Program-made: the position numbers and the translations under genes
Shown: in pieces, positions 21,600-23,413 of the stretch
Numbering within the stretch: the stretch's first letter is position 1
How the letters are laid out: every line of letters starts with the position of its first letter
DNA from: Novosphingopyxis sp042090735
GTDB taxonomy: Bacteria > Pseudomonadota > Alphaproteobacteria > Sphingomonadales > Sphingomonadaceae
Direction of reading: 5' to 3'
NCBI GenBank assembly: GCA_042090735.1
Contig: JBELIU010000015.1
Location: forward strand, 1-23,413
Length of the DNA: 23,413 nucleotides
Notes under the pieces: model-generated
The model's database searches: none
What the model was told of the DNA's origin: nothing
What the model saw: the letters and a program-made list of their open reading frames with translations, nothing else

Positions 21600-22591
21600 C
21601 AGACCGTCTCGTAGATCACTTCGAGGCTCTTCGGCTCGGGCACCGGGCGCCCGTGCATGTCCTCCATGCTGGCTGGCTGCAGCACATAGTCGCGGCCGGT
21701 CTCGTCGGCGGAGAACAGGTTCAGGAGCGCGTCCTGATCCAGCGGAGAAGGCTTGATCGGCGGGGCTTCGGCGACATTCTTCGCCAGCTCCTCGAACAAC
21801 GGCGCCCATTCGGTGCCGGGCTTGCCGATGATCTGATAGTTCGCGCTCTTCTTGCGAATATCGTCGTTCGCGGGGATCGCGGCCAGGATCGGGATGTTGG
21901 CTGCCGTCGCAAAGGCCTCCGCCTCGCCCGTGCCGTCATCCTTGTTCACCACCATGCCGGCAACGCCCACATTGCCGCCCATTTTGGAGAAATAGTCCAC
22001 CGCGGAGCAAACATTGTTGGCAACGTAGAGGGACTGCATGTCGTTCGACGCCACGACGATCACCTTCTGGCAAAGGTCGCGGGCGATGGGGAGACCGAAG
22101 CCTCCGCACACTACGTCGCCAAGAAAGTCCAGCAGCACATAGTCGAAACCCCAATCGTGGAAGCCGAGCTTTTCCAACGTTTCGAAGCCGTGGATGATGC
22201 CGCGCCCGCCGCAGCCTCGGCCGACTTCGGGACCGCCCAACTCCATGGCGAACACGCCGTCGCGCTTGAAGCAGACATCCTCGATCCGCACGTCGTCGCC
22301 CGCCAGCTTCTTCTTGGATCCGGTCTCGATGATCGTAGGGCACGCCTTGCCGCCGAAGAGCAGGCTGGTGGTGTCGCTCTTGGGATCGCAACCGATCAGC
22401 AGCACGCGCTTGCCCTGCTGCGCCATCATGTAGCTGAGATTGGCTAGGGTGAAGGACTTGCCGATGCCGCCCTTGCCGTAGATCGCGATGATCTGCGTCT
22501 CTTTCTTCGCCGGGCCGCTATCGTCGTCCTCTGCCGGATCATAAGTGAGGTCGATCGTATCGCGGCCGGGGCGGGAGGCACCAAGGGTCAT
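21599..22591 (-). CDS. bchX: Chlorophyllide a reductase iron protein BchX
   Basis: A NifH-like ATPase of 330 residues that passes electrons to BchYZ. The P-loop GKGGIGKS is at residues 39-46, DPKSDTT at 69-75, and the cluster cysteines are Cys127 (GRGCGG) and Cys162 (DVVCGG). FGGKACPTIIETGSKKK (79-95) is typical of BchX and separates it from BchL. The N-terminus is acidic, followed by AKKETQIIAIYG. The ATG at 22591 overlaps the bchC stop by four bases and is chosen over the much longer open frame, which would lie inside bchC. Length agrees with the family (about 330). Confidence 0.96.
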   Translation of the reverse strand: MTLGASRPGRDTIDLTYDPAEDDDSGPAKKETQIIAIYGKGGIGKSFTLANLSYMMAQQGKRVLLIGCDPKSDTTSLLFGGKACPTIIETGSKKKLAGDDVRIEDVCFKRDGVFAMELGGPEVGRGCGGRGIIHGFETLEKLGFHDWGFDYVLLDFLGDVVCGGFGLPIARDLCQKVIVVASNDMQSLYVANNVCSAVDYFSKMGGNVGVAGMVVNKDDGTGEAEAFATAANIPILAAIPANDDIRKKSANYQIIGKPGTEWAPLFEELAKNVAEAPPIKPSPLDQDALLNLFSADETGRDYVLQPASMEDMHGRPVPEPKSLEVIYETV

Positions 22592-23413
22592 AGATCGCTC
22601 CAATCGAGCACCATTTTCAGGCAGTCTGGCTGTGTGAAGGCGCGCGAGTAGGCGCTGGCCGCCTCGCGCGCCGGGGCTTGGTCGGTAACAAGGCCGCCTA
22701 GGCTGAGCGCGCCGCTCTCGATCAGCGCGCGCACGGCCTGCATGTCGGCGGGCGCCCATTCGGCAGCGATGCGTAGGCGCGCCTCGCGCATGAAGGCGGG
22801 GGCAAAGGCAAAGTCGATGCGGCCGGGATAGAAGCCTGCAAGCACCAGCTCTCCACCCTTCGCAAGGCGGCCCATCAGGCCATCGATCAGCGCAGCGTCG
22901 CCGGAACAGTCGGCGATCGTCCGGTAATCGCGCCGTTCGTCCGCATCGGCGGTTGTGACGGCATAGCCTTCCGCGCCGGATGCGCGCGCCGGATTGCGTT
23001 CCCAGATGATCGGTGCGCCGCCTTTGGCGATCGCGATCCGGGCCATCAGGCGGCCGACGGTGCCGTGGCCGACGATGAGATCGGGCAGCGCGCCGCCCGC
23101 AACCGCATGATGCGCCGTCGCGGCCAGCGCCAGCAGCACTCCGCGCTCGTCACCGAGCAGATCGTTGGAGAGAAGACGATCGCCGGACACGGTCAGTCGG
23201 TTGGCGGCAGCTCCGAACAGTGAGCGGATATCGCCGAAGCATTTCGCGCCGGGCACGAACACCTTGTCGCCCGTCCGGAAGTGCGCGCTGCGGCTTTCAA
23301 CCACTTCGCCAACCGCCTCATATCCGGGGACTAGTGGATAACCCATGCCGGGGAAGTGCGGCATGCGCCCTTCCCAAAGCAGCTTCTCGGTACCGGTGGA
23401 GATACCGCTATAC
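22588..23413 (-). CDS. bchC: 3-hydroxyethyl bacteriochlorophyllide a dehydrogenase BchC, 5' end cut by window
   Basis: The frame stays open to the window edge; about 274 residues are present of an expected about 310-320, so roughly 40 N-terminal residues are missing. BchC oxidises the C3 1-hydroxyethyl group to acetyl late in bacteriochlorophyll a synthesis. It is a medium-chain dehydrogenase-like protein: SGISTGTEKLLWEGRMP right at the edge, PGMGYPLVPGYEAVGEVVE after it, the nucleotide-binding VGHGTVGRLMA (nucleotides about 23040-23075), and the ending FTQPDCLKMVLDWSDL. The stop overlaps the bchX start. It is the first gene of the - strand operon visible here; crtF or another gene probably lies upstream. 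Confidence 0.95.
   Translation of the reverse strand, partial: YSGISTGTEKLLWEGRMPHFPGMGYPLVPGYEAVGEVVESRSAHFRTGDKVFVPGAKCFGDIRSLFGAAANRLTVSGDRLLSNDLLGDERGVLLALAATAHHAVAGGALPDLIVGHGTVGRLMARIAIAKGGAPIIWERNPARASGAEGYAVTTADADERRDYRTIADCSGDAALIDGLMGRLAKGGELVLAGFYPGRIDFAFAPAFMREARLRIAAEWAPADMQAVRALIESGALSLGGLVTDQAPAREAASAYSRAFTQPDCLKMVLDWSDL

Noticed and set aside
21600..21809. Upstream extension of the bchY frame
   Set aside because: It is inside the bchX coding region; the ATG at 21599 overlapping the bchX stop is the natural start.
22592..22759. Upstream extension of the bchX frame
   Set aside because: It falls within bchC and ignores the ATGA start-stop overlap at 22588-22591 seen at most junctions.
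1..23413. tRNA or rRNA genes, insertion sequences, CRISPR arrays, phage genes, PpsR sites (TGT-N12-ACA)
   Set aside because: None was recognised by eye; a systematic motif scan for PpsR or FnrL sites was not possible, and the likely sites upstream of bchC and bchF lie outside the window.

Overview
This window is most of an alphaproteobacterial photosynthesis gene cluster, GC-rich (roughly 63-65% by eye) and almost fully coding. The gene set indicates a purple-type aerobic anoxygenic phototroph with bacteriochlorophyll a: type-II reaction centre L, M, H and tetraheme cytochrome subunits, LH1 but no LH2 genes, chlorophyllide reductase, and the oxygen-dependent cyclase AcsF (no bchE seen). Gene order and protein style fit Sphingomonadales (Sphingomonas-like); the genus is an inference.

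Layout. Positions 1-11157, + strand: bchH (5' end cut off)-bchL-bchM-lhaA-puhA-puhB-puhC-small conserved-position ORF-acsF-puhE/CobW fusion-hemA. Genes overlap by 1-4 bases or are spaced by up to about 20 bases, so this reads as one operon. Positions 11173-13126, + strand: a PsiE-family membrane protein and a 14-helix-type MFS transporter follow directly. Positions 13170-14690: a small non-photosynthetic block with a GFA/CENP-V-like zinc protein and a MarR regulator on the - strand, and a divergent small membrane protein on the + strand; the divergent gap carries two perfect or near-perfect inverted repeats that look like MarR operators. Positions 14800-23413, - strand: bchC (5' end cut off)-bchX-bchY-bchZ-pufQ-pufB-pufA-pufL-pufM-pufC. 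The two photosynthesis operons therefore converge on the small block. No stretch longer than 300 bases lacks a gene; the largest gaps are 133 bases (pufA-pufL, with two hairpins), 111 bases (operators) and 109 bases (downstream of pufC).

How it works together. HemA makes 5-aminolevulinate; BchH, BchM and AcsF carry out Mg insertion, methylation and ring E formation; BchL is the ATPase of the dark protochlorophyllide reductase; BchXYZ and BchC complete the bacteriochlorin ring. LhaA, PuhB, PuhC, PuhE and PufQ are assembly or pigment-delivery factors, and PufBALMC plus PuhA are the LH1-reaction-centre core.

Most unusual points: (1) PuhE is joined in one uninterrupted frame to a complete G3E/CobW-type metal-chaperone GTPase with a CxCC motif and a 12-His tract; (2) PuhA carries an acidic insertion of about 65-70 residues; (3) LH1 alpha (PufA) has an Ala/Pro-rich C-terminal tail of about 55 residues built over in-frame DNA repeats; (4) PufC lacks a lipobox and PufM has an extended C-terminus. 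All comparisons to other proteins are from memory; no database search was run.
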